Assembly: GCF_039534085.1 (NCBI RefSeq)
Contig: NZ_BAAAUT010000001.1
Span: forward strand, 1 to 64,000
DNA: 64,000 nt
Reading direction: 5' to 3'
Origin: Planomonospora_B alba
GTDB taxonomy: Bacteria; Actinomycetota; Actinomycetes; Streptosporangiales; Streptosporangiaceae
Below are positions 41,690 through 50,437 of the stretch, piece by piece (position 1 is the first letter of the stretch; each line of letters begins with the position of its first letter). The position numbers were made by a program, and so were the translations under genes. The notes under the pieces were generated by a model. It had not been told where the DNA came from, made no database searches, and saw only the letters and a program-made list of their open reading frames with translations.

Positions 41690-42688
41690 GTGGCGCCCGT
41701 GCTGCGCGACGCGTTCGGCCGAGTGGCGACGGATCTTCGGGTGTCCCTCACGGACCGCTGCAACCTGCGCTGCTCGTACTGCATGCCGCCGGAGGGCCTC
41801 GACTGGCTGCCCAAGCCGGAGCTGCTGACCGCCGAGGAGATCGTCCGGCTGGTCACCATCGGGGTGGAGCGCCTGGGCATCACCGAGGTCCGCTACACCG
41901 GCGGCGAGCCGCTGCTCCGCCGCGAGCTGGTCGACATCGTGGCCCGCACCACCGCGCTCACCCCCGCCCCCCAGGTCTCGCTGACCACGAACGGCATCGG
42001 GCTGGCCCGGCTCGCCGAGCCGCTGGCCGTCGCGGGGCTCCACCGGGTCAACGTCTCCCTCGACACCCTCGACCGCGAGACGTTCGTCAAGCTCGCCCAC
42101 CGCGACCGGCTGGCCGACGTCCTGGCGGGCCTGGCCGCCGCCGAGGCCGCCGGGCTGCGCCCCGTGAAGATCAACGCGGTGCTGATGCGCGGGATCAACG
42201 AGCACGAGGCCGTGCCGCTGCTGGACTACTGCCTGGAGCGGGGCTACGAGCTGCGCTTCATCGAGCAGATGCCGCTGGACGCCCAGCACGGCTGGCGCCG
42301 GGAGAACATGATCACGGCAGACGAGATCCTCGCCGTGCTGCGGGCCTCCTTCGACCTGACCGAGGCCGACCCTGCGGAGCGGGGCAGCGCCCCCGCCGAG
42401 CTGTTCCTCGTCGACGGCGGCCCGGCCCGGGTCGGCGTGATCGGCTCGGTCACGCGCCCGTTCTGCGGTGCCTGCGACCGGGTACGGCTCACCGCCGACG
42501 GCCAGATCCGCAACTGCCTGTTCGCGACCGAGGAGTCCGACCTGCGCGCGGCGATGCGCTCCGGCGCCTCCGACGACGAGCTCGCCGAGCGCTGGCTGGC
42601 GGCGGTCCGCGCCAAGAAGGCCGGGCACGGCATCGACGACCCGTCCTTCCTGCAGCCGTCCCGCCCGATGTCGGCCATCGGCGGTTAG
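41690..42688 (+). CDS. moaA: GTP 3',8-cyclase MoaA
   Basis: Radical-SAM enzyme that starts molybdenum cofactor synthesis by rearranging GTP to 3',8-cH2GTP, working with MoaC. 332 aa. N-terminal 4Fe-4S Cys24/28/31 (RCNLRCSYC), GGEPLLRREL SAM region, C-terminal cluster Cys259/262/276 (FCGACDRV and NCLF), and the essential C-terminal Gly-Gly. GTG 41690 is taken as start; GTG 41699 is also possible. Followed by mobA and a DUF6457 gene. The cofactor could feed the nitrate reductase encoded at 59.7 kb. Confidence 0.96.
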   Translation: MAPVLRDAFGRVATDLRVSLTDRCNLRCSYCMPPEGLDWLPKPELLTAEEIVRLVTIGVERLGITEVRYTGGEPLLRRELVDIVARTTALTPAPQVSLTTNGIGLARLAEPLAVAGLHRVNVSLDTLDRETFVKLAHRDRLADVLAGLAAAEAAGLRPVKINAVLMRGINEHEAVPLLDYCLERGYELRFIEQMPLDAQHGWRRENMITADEILAVLRASFDLTEADPAERGSAPAELFLVDGGPARVGVIGSVTRPFCGACDRVRLTADGQIRNCLFATEESDLRAAMRSGASDDELAERWLAAVRAKKAGHGIDDPSFLQPSRPMSAIGG

Positions 42689-42808
42689 CGCCCCGGGGAG
42701 CAGCGCCGTGCCCGGGTCGCGAGACCGCCGCAGTCCCGTCCGCGCCGCCGCCCCGCCGCGGGACCGGCGGTCCGCGGCGCCCGGCCGCGGTGGGCCGGTG
42801 CCGTCGCC

Positions 42809-43354
42809 GTGAGCGGCTACGACGCGCTGATCCTCGCGGGTGGGAAGGCCTCCCGGCTCGGCGGGCGGGACAAGCCGGGCCTGCCCGTGGGCGGCGTCCC
42901 CCTCATCGAGCGGGTGGCCGCCGCCGTGCCCGGCGCCGACCGCCTCATCGTGGTGGGACCGGAGCGGCCCGGGCTGGAGCGGGCGGTCTTCCGCACCGAG
43001 GACCCGCCGGGCGGCGGGCCGGTCCCGGCGCTGCGGGCCGGGCTGGCGGAGGTGACCGCCCCCCGGGTGGTGCTGCTCGCCGCCGACCTGCCGCTCCTGC
43101 GCGCCGAGCACGTCGCGGCGCTGCTCGCCGCCGAGGGGGCCGGCGCGGTGCTCGTCGACGACGGCGGGCACGAGCAGTGGCTCGTGGGTGCCTGGCGTAC
43201 GGCGGTGCTCGCCGAGGCGCTGGCCCGCTACGGGGGGCGGTCGCTGCGCGGGCTGCTCGCCCCGCTGGAGCCGGCCACTCTCCACCTGCCCGGGGAACCG
43301 TGGTTCGATTGCGACACGTTGGACGATCTGGAGCATGTGAGGAGCAAGGCGTGA
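42809..43354 (+). CDS. mobA: Molybdenum cofactor guanylyltransferase MobA
   Basis: Adds GMP to molybdopterin to form the guanine-dinucleotide cofactor used by NasC/NarB-type nitrate reductases. 181 aa. Nucleotide-binding start LILAGGKASRLGGRDKPGLPVGG, with Lys of the signature, then LLAADLPLL, and the C-terminal FDCDTLDDLE. GTG 42809 initiates; its stop overlaps the next gene (GTGA). The 120-nt gap to moaA and the coupled DUF6457 gene suggest a small Moco operon. Confidence 0.94.
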   Translation: MSGYDALILAGGKASRLGGRDKPGLPVGGVPLIERVAAAVPGADRLIVVGPERPGLERAVFRTEDPPGGGPVPALRAGLAEVTAPRVVLLAADLPLLRAEHVAALLAAEGAGAVLVDDGGHEQWLVGAWRTAVLAEALARYGGRSLRGLLAPLEPATLHLPGEPWFDCDTLDDLEHVRSKA

Positions 43355-43608
43355 ACGTGCTGGAGGAGTGGACCGCGCTGGTCTGCAGGGAGCTCGGCGT
43401 CGATCCGGCCCGGGTGGACCGGGATGCGTTGCTCGACCTCACCAAGGACGTCGCCCACGGCGTGGCCCGTCCGGCCGCACCGCTGACGGCCTACATCCTG
43501 GGCCTGGCGCAGGGGGCGGGGACGGCCCCGCCCGACGCGGCGGAGCGGGTGGCCGGGCTGGCGCGCGACTGGGAGCGGGCGACCACCGAGACGATGGGCG
43601 ACGCCTAG
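43351..43608 (+). CDS. DUF6457 protein coupled to mobA
   Basis: 85-aa soluble, mostly helical protein: LEEWTALVCRELGVDPARVDRDALLDLTKDVAHGVARPAAPLTAYILGLAQG. This matches the actinobacterial DUF6457 family, typically found next to mobA and thought to act in Moco maturation without a known activity. GTG 43351 overlaps the mobA TGA by 4 nt, so expression is coupled. A 16-bp terminator follows at 43700-43740. Confidence 0.85.
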   Translation: MNVLEEWTALVCRELGVDPARVDRDALLDLTKDVAHGVARPAAPLTAYILGLAQGAGTAPPDAAERVAGLARDWERATTETMGDA

Positions 43609-43699
43609 GCGGCCCGGCCGGGGAGCCGGGGGAGGACGGCAAAGGCGGGGTAAAGGCCGGGTGAAGGGGTCCGGCGGGAGAGAAGCGGGGAAAAGAAGG

Positions 43700-43740
43700 G
43701 CGGCGCCGGGTGGTTACGGGGGCAAACCACCCGGCGCCGC
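43700..43740 (+). terminator. Terminator of the moaA-mobA block
   Basis: Perfect 16-bp arms (43700-43715, 43725-43740), 9-nt loop, followed by TTC, 91 nt after the DUF6457 stop. Confidence 0.75.
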
Positions 43741-43852
43741 TTCATCGGCGTTCCGACGGGGGCCCGGAACGCCGGCACCAGTGCCCCGACGGGGGACCAG
43801 GGCACTTGGTTAAAGCGTACACCTACAACCCGTGGGATGCGTCAAGACTTGG

Positions 43853-44173
43853 TCACGACCCAATCTCGCGTCGGTGCCGCGGAATCTCGTTCTGACCTGT
43901 GTCGGCGGCGCCGGAGTCGCCGGGGCGGGGGGAGACCTCCCGGCGGGGGGCGTTGGCCCCGACCACGGCGATGTACGGCAGGAAGATCGCGCCCGCGAAG
44001 AGCAGGAGCTTGACCGCCATCGGGGCGGGCACGGTGAAGGCGAGGACCAGGCAGATCAGCCGGATCCCCATCTTGATCAGATAGTTCCGCTCACGCCGCC
44101 CGATGTCCTCGCTGAGCGAGGGCCGGGCGTCGGTCACCTCGTGGACCACCTCGCGTCTGCGCCATCCCCTCAC
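43853..44173 (-). CDS. DUF3099 membrane protein
   Basis: 106-aa actinobacterial DUF3099 protein with two TM helices: YLIKMGIRLICLVLAFTVPAPMAVKLLLFAGAIFLPYIAVVGANA. The N-terminus is basic and the C-terminal 30 residues are disordered. Function unknown. GTG 44173 is chosen: TACGGT (44186-44181 on this strand) lies 7 nt upstream, the leaderless pattern; the earlier GTG 44182 overlaps that element. Divergent from the dodecin gene. Confidence 0.87.
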   Translation of the reverse strand: MRGWRRREVVHEVTDARPSLSEDIGRRERNYLIKMGIRLICLVLAFTVPAPMAVKLLLFAGAIFLPYIAVVGANAPRREVSPRPGDSGAADTGQNEIPRHRREIGS

Positions 44174-44247
44174 ACCTTCCACCGTAGACCTCGGATCGAT
44201 CGGGGGCGAACGGTCATGTGCTCAGGGCTTCCGGGTAGGACGACGGA

Positions 44248-44460
44248 ATGACGGATCGAACGTACCGGGTGACCGAGATAGTCGGCACGTCGGGGGAGAG
44301 CATCGAGGCGGCCGTCCGCAACGGCATCCGCCGCGCCGCACAGACCCTGCGCCACCTCGACTGGTTCGAGGTGACCGAGGTGCGCGGCCACATCGTCGAC
44401 GGGGAGATCGGCCACTTCCAGGTGGGCATGAAGGTCGGGTTCCGTCTTGAGGACTCCTGA
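44248..44460 (+). CDS. Dodecin (flavin-binding dodecamer)
   Basis: A 70-aa dodecin, which assembles as a hollow dodecamer to store or buffer flavins (in mycobacteria also CoA). Features: TYRVTEIVGTS at the start, SIEAAVRNGIRRAAQTLRHLDWFEV with the flavin-stacking Trp, and the second strand pair IVDGEIGHFQVGMKVGFRLED. Length matches. TAGGAC lies 6 nt before the ATG. Monocistronic. Confidence 0.93.
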   Translation: MTDRTYRVTEIVGTSGESIEAAVRNGIRRAAQTLRHLDWFEVTEVRGHIVDGEIGHFQVGMKVGFRLEDS

Positions 44461-44526
44461 TCCGGGAGGATCCCGGCCCGCGGGCGGCTCTTGCCGCGCG
44501 GGACCCGGCGGCGCACACTGGCGGGT

Positions 44527-45621
44527 GTGGCAGGCCCCCGCCGGAGCTTCTGCGCCGCCCTGGCCGCCCTGGCCGTGGCGGCGGCCGGAGGCTGCTCCGC
44601 GCCGCCGCCGCGCGAGACCGCCCCTCCTCCCTCCGCGGGCACGGGGACCGGGCCCGCGCAAGCCTCCGCGAGCGCGCGGGCCGATCCCGCGCCGGCCGCG
44701 CAGCCGCGGCCGGTGCTCACCCAGAGCGCGTCCGACATCCGGCGGACGATCGAGAGCCTCCGCCGGGTGGACGACCTCCCCCTCTACGAGATGACCTTCC
44801 ACGGGTCCTACGACAGGAGGGCGCCGCTCGACGAGCGGCTGCTCTCCGCGCAGGCGGGCGACTGGGCGTGCTCGCTGTTCGCCCTGCCCGCGTCCGCGGA
44901 CGGCGGCCCGGCGCTGTTCGGCCGCAACTTCGACTGGGACGACCACCCCGCGATGATCGTGCACGCCGACCCGCCCGACGGCCACGCCTCGCTCTCCCTG
45001 GTGGACCTGTACTACGTGCTCGGCGACGCGGGCGCCCCCGACACGGCGGATCCCCTGACCCGGCGCCGGATGGCCCACGCCGTGCTCACGCCCTTCGACG
45101 GGGTGAACGACAGAGGCCTGGCCGTCGGGATGGCACAGGTCCCCGACGGCGAACTCCCCGCCAGGAGGGCCGGCCGGCCGGCCGTGGGCAGCGTCCGCAT
45201 CATGCGGATCATGCTGGACGAGGCCGCGACTGTGGACGAGGCGCTGGAGATCATGCGCGGTCACGACATCGACTTCTCCGGCGGGCCGCAGCTCCATTAC
45301 ATGATCGCTGACGCCACCGGCAGGTCGGTCGTCGTGGAGTTCGCCCGCGGCAGGCTCAACGTCATCGAGGAGCGGGCGCTGACCAACTTCGCCATGACCG
45401 GCACCGGCCCGCGGCGGCGGATGGCCGACACCCGCTACCGCACCCTCGTCTCCGGCATGCCGGGCGTGCGGGACGGCGAGGACGCGATGGCCCTCCTGGC
45501 GCGGGTGGCCCAGGGGCACACCCGCTGGTCGGTGGTCTACGACCTGCGCGACGCCACGGCGCGGGTGGTGACGGGCAGGCGCTGGGAGCGGGTGCACACC
45601 GTCCCGCTCGTCCGGCGCTGA
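44527..45621 (+). CDS. Lipoprotein, linear amide C-N hydrolase (choloylglycine-hydrolase/C45-like)
   Basis: Predicted lipoprotein amidohydrolase, 364 aa from GTG 44527. The signal LAALAVAAAGGC has a lipobox with Cys at about residue 23, followed by a Pro/Ala/Gln linker. The Ntn-type domain shows the nucleophile context WACSLFALP and GRNFDWDDHPA, then NDRGLAVGMAQV, and later FAMTGTG. These proteins cleave linear amide bonds (bile salts, penicillin V, N-acyl homoserine lactones). Here the nucleophile Cys would have to be exposed by processing, but it is not N-terminal after signal cleavage, so maturation needs autocatalysis. The start is uncertain; TTG 44491 is also possible. Confidence 0.8.
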   Translation: MAGPRRSFCAALAALAVAAAGGCSAPPPRETAPPPSAGTGTGPAQASASARADPAPAAQPRPVLTQSASDIRRTIESLRRVDDLPLYEMTFHGSYDRRAPLDERLLSAQAGDWACSLFALPASADGGPALFGRNFDWDDHPAMIVHADPPDGHASLSLVDLYYVLGDAGAPDTADPLTRRRMAHAVLTPFDGVNDRGLAVGMAQVPDGELPARRAGRPAVGSVRIMRIMLDEAATVDEALEIMRGHDIDFSGGPQLHYMIADATGRSVVVEFARGRLNVIEERALTNFAMTGTGPRRRMADTRYRTLVSGMPGVRDGEDAMALLARVAQGHTRWSVVYDLRDATARVVTGRRWERVHTVPLVRR

Positions 45622-45729
45622 CTCCCGGCCGCCCGCCGCAGGGTCCCGCCGGTGCCGCGCTCCGCCCGGGCGGAGCCGTTCCGCGCGCGGGCCGTTCCGG
45701 CGGACGCGCCGGAACGGCCCGCCGCCGTC

Positions 45730-47145
45730 TCAGCTGGCCTGGCTGACCGTCGACATGTTGAAGTCCGGGACCCGGAGCGCGGGCATGACCGTGCGGGTGA
45801 AGTACTCGTTCCACTCGCGCGGCAGCGTCCGCTCGCTCGCTCCGATCTCGGTGACGCGGCGGAGGAGGTCGACCGGGCTCTCGTTGAACCGGAAGTTGTT
45901 GACCTCCCCGGTCACCTCGCCGTTCTCCACCAGGTAGACGCCGTCACGGGTCAGACCGGTGAGCAGCAGGGTCTGCGGGTCCACCTCGCGGATGTACCAC
46001 AGGCAGGTCAGCAGCAGCCCCCGCTCGGTGGAGGCGATCATCTCCTCCAGCGACCTGCCCCCGGACGGCCCTTCCATGATCAGGTTGTCGATGGCGGGGG
46101 TGGCGGGCAGGTCCGTCAGCTCGGCCGAGTGCCGGGTCTGGATCAGGTTCGCCAGCGCACCGTCCGCGATCCAGTCGGTCGGGGCGAGCGGCAGGCCGTT
46201 GTCGAACACCGAGCTCTGCCGGCCGGAGGCGTGCGCGATCACGAACGGCGCGGACTCCAGGCCCGCGGCGGCCGGGTCGCTGTGCAGCCGGAGCGGGAGC
46301 GGGGCGAGGGTCTCCCCGACCCGGGTGCCGCCGCCCGGCTTGGAGAAGACCGTACGGCCCTCGAAGGCGTCGCGCGCCCCGGCCGTCCAGTACAGGTAGA
46401 TCATCAGGTCGGCCACGGCCCCCGGCGGGAGCAGCGTCTCGTAGCGGCCCGCGGGCAGGTCGACGCGGTTCTTCGCCCACTCCAGCCGACGGGCCAGCGA
46501 GGAGTCCAGCGCGGCCACGTCCACGTCCGAGAAGTCGCGGGTGGCCACGCCCGCCCACGCCGAGCGCCTCATGTCCGGGGACTTGGCGTTGAGCTCCAGC
46601 CGGCCGGTGGGCTGGGCGTGCCGCAGCCGGGTGCCGGTGGAGGACCCCACGAAGGTGGTGGTGACGGTGTGCTCGGCGTAGCCGTACAGCCTCCGGCCCC
46701 CCGCCTCGGCGGCGGAGAAGGCCTCGCCCAGCGCGGGGGCGAGGGCGCCGAACACGCCGATCGAGGTGGGGTCGGCGGGCGCGTCCCAGTCGGCGGAGAC
46801 GCCGCCGGCCACCAGCGGCCGGGCGTCCTCGGACGGCTGCGCGTCCCGCGCGGCCCGGTCGGCCGCGGCGACCACGTCGGCCAGCTGGTCGGGGCGGACC
46901 GCGGCCCGCGACACCACGCCCGCGCCGCTCCCGACGACCGAGACCACGGTCAGCTGCAGGGAGCGGGAGACGCCGTTGGTGGTGAGGGTGTTGCCCGCGA
47001 AGCGCAGGTTGGCGCTGGAGCCGGCGTCGACGATGACGACGGTGTCGTCGGCCGTCGACAGCTCCAGGGCCTTTTCGATCATCTCCTGGGGGCTCATGCC
47101 GCTCCTCGTCCGCTCGCTCTCCGGGGTGTTCTCGAACCCGCTCAC
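45730..47145 (-). CDS. tldE: TldE/PmbA-family protease subunit
   Basis: Partner of TldD in a cytosolic metalloprotease that in E. coli matures microcin B17 and degrades CcdA; actinobacterial substrates are unknown. 471 aa, without the zinc motif, as is usual for TldE. Family features: VVIVDAGSSANLRFAGNTLTTNG near the N-terminus, ESAPFVIAHASGRQSSVFDNG, and DNLIMEGPSGGRSLEEMIASTERGLLLTCLWYIREVDPQTLLLTGLTRDGVYLVENG. GTG 47145 overlaps the tldD stop (GTGA), so the two subunits are coupled. Confidence 0.93.
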   Translation of the reverse strand: MSGFENTPESERTRSGMSPQEMIEKALELSTADDTVVIVDAGSSANLRFAGNTLTTNGVSRSLQLTVVSVVGSGAGVVSRAAVRPDQLADVVAAADRAARDAQPSEDARPLVAGGVSADWDAPADPTSIGVFGALAPALGEAFSAAEAGGRRLYGYAEHTVTTTFVGSSTGTRLRHAQPTGRLELNAKSPDMRRSAWAGVATRDFSDVDVAALDSSLARRLEWAKNRVDLPAGRYETLLPPGAVADLMIYLYWTAGARDAFEGRTVFSKPGGGTRVGETLAPLPLRLHSDPAAAGLESAPFVIAHASGRQSSVFDNGLPLAPTDWIADGALANLIQTRHSAELTDLPATPAIDNLIMEGPSGGRSLEEMIASTERGLLLTCLWYIREVDPQTLLLTGLTRDGVYLVENGEVTGEVNNFRFNESPVDLLRRVTEIGASERTLPREWNEYFTRTVMPALRVPDFNMSTVSQAS

Positions 47146-48641
47146 CTGCCGCCCTCCTCCACGGTGTTGAGGACGCGCACGCCGCGGAAGAGCGCCGACG
47201 GGCAGCCGTGACTGACCGGGGCGACCTGGCCGGGCTGGCCCTTGCCGCAGTTGAACGCGCCGCCCAGCACGTAGGTCTGCTCGCCGCCGACGGCCTCCAT
47301 CGAGCGCCAGAAGTCGGTCGTCGTCGCCTGGTAGGCCACGTCGCGGACCTGCCCGGCCAGCCGGCCGTTCTCGATGCGGTAGAACCGCTGCCCGGTGAAC
47401 TGGAAGTTGTAGCGCTGCATGTCGATGGACCAGCTCTTGTCGCCGACGACGTAGACGCCGCGCTCCACCCGGGAGACGAGCTCCTCGGTGGAGGGCCCGC
47501 CGGGCGCCGGGCGCAGCGAGACGTTGGCCATGCGCTGGATCGGCATGTGCCCGGGGGAGTCGGCGAAGGCGCAGCCGTTGGAGGCGCCCAGGCCCTTCAT
47601 CCGCGCCATGCGCCGGTCGAGCTGGTAGCCGACCAGGATGCCGCCGGAGACGATGTCGAACTCCTTGGCGGCCACGCCCTCGTCGTCGTAGCCGATGGTG
47701 GACAGGCCGTGCTCGGCGGTGCGGTCGCCCGTCACGTTCATCACCGGCGAGCCGTACACCAGGTCGCCGAGCTTGTCGAAGGTGGCGAAGCTGGTCCCGG
47801 CGTAGGCCGCCTCGTAGCCGAGGGCGCGGTCCAGCTCGGTGGCGTGCCCGATCGACTCGTGGATCGTCAGCCACAGGTTGGACGGGTCGATCACCAGGTC
47901 GTAGACGCCCGCCTCGACGGAGGGGGCGTTCAGCTTCTCCTCCAGCAGCGCCGGGATCTCGGCCAGCTCGGCGGGGAAGTCCCAGCCGGTGCCGGTGAGG
48001 TACTCGTAGCCCCGGCCGACGGGCGGGGCGAGCGTGCGCATCTCCTCGAAGCGGCCCTCGCCGACCTTCATCGCGCTCAGCTCCGGATGCAGGCGCACCC
48101 GCTGCTGGGTGGTGACGGTGCCCGCCGTGTCGGCGTAGAACTTCTGCTCCTTGACCTGCATCAGCGAGGCCCGGACGTGGTCCACGCGCGGGTCCTTCAG
48201 CAGGCCGGCCGACCAGTCGGCCAGCAGCGCGGCCTTCTCCCGCAGGGGGACGCCGAACGGGTCGACCTCGTAGGAGGAGACCCAGGTGACGTCGGCGTGG
48301 ACCGGCTCGGGGGCCAGCTCGATGGGCTCGCGGTTGACCGCGGCGGAGATGACGGCCACCTCGACGGCCTGCTCGGCCACCGCGGCCGCGGCCTCGGGGG
48401 TGAGCTCGATGCCCGAGGCGAAGCCCCAGGTGCCGTTCTTGACGACGCGCACGGCGTAGCCGAGGTCGTCGGAGTCGATGGAACCCTCCAGCCGCGCGTC
48501 CGACAGGCGCAGGGTCTCCGCGCGGACACGCTCGAGCCGGAAGTCGGCATGCTCGGCACCGAGGTCACGGGCACGCTGCAGGGCCGCGTCCGCCAGCCGC
48601 CTCATGGGCAGGGCGAGGAAGTCGGAATCGATCTGGCGCAT
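47142..48641 (-). CDS. tldD: TldD metalloprotease
   Basis: Catalytic subunit of the TldD/E protease, 499 aa. The zinc motif HESIGHATELDRALG (HExxxH) is intact, and DSPGHMPIQRMANVSLRPAPGG together with QTYVLGGAFNCGKGQPGQVAPVSHGCP are conserved C-terminal blocks. ATG 48641 is the best start; TAGGAT (48654-48649 on this strand) lies 7 nt upstream, so the mRNA appears leaderless and a longer frame to 48788 would include the promoter. Followed by tldE with a 4-nt overlap. Divergent from fabG over 77 bp. Confidence 0.94.
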   Translation of the reverse strand: MRQIDSDFLALPMRRLADAALQRARDLGAEHADFRLERVRAETLRLSDARLEGSIDSDDLGYAVRVVKNGTWGFASGIELTPEAAAAVAEQAVEVAVISAAVNREPIELAPEPVHADVTWVSSYEVDPFGVPLREKAALLADWSAGLLKDPRVDHVRASLMQVKEQKFYADTAGTVTTQQRVRLHPELSAMKVGEGRFEEMRTLAPPVGRGYEYLTGTGWDFPAELAEIPALLEEKLNAPSVEAGVYDLVIDPSNLWLTIHESIGHATELDRALGYEAAYAGTSFATFDKLGDLVYGSPVMNVTGDRTAEHGLSTIGYDDEGVAAKEFDIVSGGILVGYQLDRRMARMKGLGASNGCAFADSPGHMPIQRMANVSLRPAPGGPSTEELVSRVERGVYVVGDKSWSIDMQRYNFQFTGQRFYRIENGRLAGQVRDVAYQATTTDFWRSMEAVGGEQTYVLGGAFNCGKGQPGQVAPVSHGCPSALFRGVRVLNTVEEGGR

Positions 48642-48718
48642 GTCCACGATCCTAGACCTGCGATCTTGTCCCTCGCGGATAACAGGTCTACCGGCAAGTA
48701 ACGGATAGCGTCGGCTCC

Positions 48719-49423
48719 ATGGCTCGATCTGTTCTCGTAACCGGCGGCAATCGCGGCATCGGCCTCGCGATCGCCCGCGAACTCGCACGCGCCGGTGACG
48801 CCGTCGCCGTGACCTACCGCTCCGGGGAGCCGCCCGAGGGGCTGTTCGGCGTGCAGTGCGACGTCACCAGCATGGCCGACGTGGACGCGGCGTTCGGCAA
48901 GGTCGAGGCCGAGCAGGGCCCGGTCGAGGTGCTCGTCGCCAACGCGGGCATCACCCGGGACACGCTGCTGCCGATGATGAAGGAGGAGACCTTCACCGAG
49001 GTCGTCGACGCCAACCTGACCGGCGCCTACCGGGTGGCCAAGCGCGCCACCAAGGGCATGCTCCGCCTCAAGCGCGGCCGGATCGTGCTCATCTCCTCGG
49101 TGGTGGCGATGAGCGGCTCGGCCGGGCAGACCAACTACGCCGCGTCCAAGGCCGGAATGATCGGTTTCGCCCGCTCGGCCGCCCGCGAGCTGGCCTCGCG
49201 CGGCATCACCGTGAACGTCGTCGCCCCGGGCTTCGTGGAGACCGACATGACGGCCGTGCTGGACGAGGCCCAGCAGGAGCGGATCCGCAAGAACATCCCG
49301 CTGGGCCGGCAGGCCAGGCCCGAGGAGATCGCCAAGGCCGTCGCCTTCCTGGCGAGCGAGGACGCCGCCTACATCACCGGGGCCGTGATCCCCGTGGACG
49401 GCGGCCTGGGCATGGGCCACTGA
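48719..49423 (+). CDS. fabG: 3-oxoacyl-ACP reductase
   Basis: NADPH-dependent reductase of fatty-acid synthesis (FabG/MabA type), 234 aa. TGGNRGIGLAIA binds the cofactor, ANAGITRD follows, and the triad is Ser in ISSVVAMSG with Tyr and Lys in YAASKAG. Ends with VDGGLGMGH as in mycobacterial FabG1. TAGCGT lies 7 nt before ATG 48719 (leaderless pattern). The next gene, 124 nt on, is the enoyl reductase, the same order as fabG1-inhA of mycobacteria. Confidence 0.95.
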   Translation: MARSVLVTGGNRGIGLAIARELARAGDAVAVTYRSGEPPEGLFGVQCDVTSMADVDAAFGKVEAEQGPVEVLVANAGITRDTLLPMMKEETFTEVVDANLTGAYRVAKRATKGMLRLKRGRIVLISSVVAMSGSAGQTNYAASKAGMIGFARSAARELASRGITVNVVAPGFVETDMTAVLDEAQQERIRKNIPLGRQARPEEIAKAVAFLASEDAAYITGAVIPVDGGLGMGH

Positions 49424-49547
49424 GCACGGCCACCGCGCGCAGGGCCACCGCGCCCGAGGCCATCGCACACAAGGTCGCCGCACGCACCGGGAACCGGGCG
49501 CGCACCCTCGCGGGCATCCGCGGAGCACTTCACGAAGGACGGTATTC

Positions 49548-50312
49548 ATGGGAATCCTCGACGGCAAACGGATCCTGGTCACCGGCGTCCTGACCGACGC
49601 CTCGATCGCCTTCTCGGTGGCCAGGCTGGCCCAGGAGGAGGGCGCCACGATCGTGCTGACCGGCTTCGGCCGGCTCAGCCTGGTCGAGCGCATCGCCAGG
49701 CGGCTGCCCGAGCCGCCCCCGGTGATCGAGCTGGACGTGCAGAACACCGAGCACCTCGACTCGCTGGCCGAGCGGGTGGGCGAGCACCTGGGCGGGCTCG
49801 ACGGCGTGGTGCACTCCATCGGCTTCGCCCCGCAGAGCTGCCTCGGCGGCAACTTCCTCAACACGCCGTGGGAGGACGTGGCGACCGCCCTGCAGGTCTC
49901 CACCTACTCGTTCAAGTCGCTGGCCGTCGCCTGCCTGCCCCTGCTGAAGGAGGGCAGCGCCATCGTCGGCCTCGACTTCGACGCGAGCAAGGCCTGGCCG
50001 GTCTACGACTGGATGGGCGTGGCCAAGGCGGGGCTGGAGTCCTGCTCCCGCTACCTGGCGCGAGACCTCGGCAGGCACGGCATCAGGGTGAACCTGGTCG
50101 CGGCCGGGCCGCTGCGGACGATGGCGGCCAAGAGCATCCCCGGCTTCAGGGAGTTCGAGGACAGCTGGCCGGAGAAGGCGCCGCTCGGCTGGGACCTGGC
50201 CGACACGGTGCCCGCGGCCAAGGCGTGCCTGGCGCTGCTGTCGGACTGGTTCCCGGCCACGACCGGTGAGATCGTGCACGTCGACGGCGGCGTGCACGCG
50301 ATCGGCGGCTGA
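49548..50312 (+). CDS. fabI: Enoyl-ACP reductase (FabI/InhA type)
   Basis: NADH-dependent enoyl-ACP reductase completing the fatty-acid elongation cycle, 254 aa. Starts MGILDGKRILVTGVLTDASIAFSVA, like InhA; active-site YxxMxxxK is YDWMGVAK; the substrate loop AGPLRTMAAKSIPGF and the end EIVHVDGGVHAIGG are conserved. GAAGGACG precedes ATG 49548. It forms the usual actinobacterial pair with fabG. Triclosan- and isoniazid-type inhibitors target this family. A terminator follows at 50318-50342. Confidence 0.95.
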   Translation: MGILDGKRILVTGVLTDASIAFSVARLAQEEGATIVLTGFGRLSLVERIARRLPEPPPVIELDVQNTEHLDSLAERVGEHLGGLDGVVHSIGFAPQSCLGGNFLNTPWEDVATALQVSTYSFKSLAVACLPLLKEGSAIVGLDFDASKAWPVYDWMGVAKAGLESCSRYLARDLGRHGIRVNLVAAGPLRTMAAKSIPGFREFEDSWPEKAPLGWDLADTVPAAKACLALLSDWFPATTGEIVHVDGGVHAIGG

Positions 50313-50317
50313 CCGCG

Positions 50318-50342
50318 CGCCCGTGCGGGCCCCGCACGGGCG
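50318..50342 (+). terminator. Terminator after fabI
   Basis: 12-nt complementary arms (50318-50329, 50331-50342), effectively a 9-bp stem with a GGGCCCC loop, 6 nt after the fabI stop. Confidence 0.6.
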
Positions 50343-50343
50343 G

Positions 50344-50386
50344 CGTACGGCACGGGCCCCTGTAAGTCGTACGGCACGGGCCCCTG
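50344..50386 (+). repeat. 19-bp direct repeat, period 24
   Basis: CGTACGGCACGGGCCCCTG occurs at 50344-50362 and again at 50368-50386, directly after the fabI terminator. Its meaning is unknown; it may be a remnant of local duplication. Confidence 0.7.
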
Positions 50387-50437
50387 CAGGCCGTACGGGC
50401 GCGCCCGCGCCGGAAGGACCCGGCTGCCCGCGCGGCC

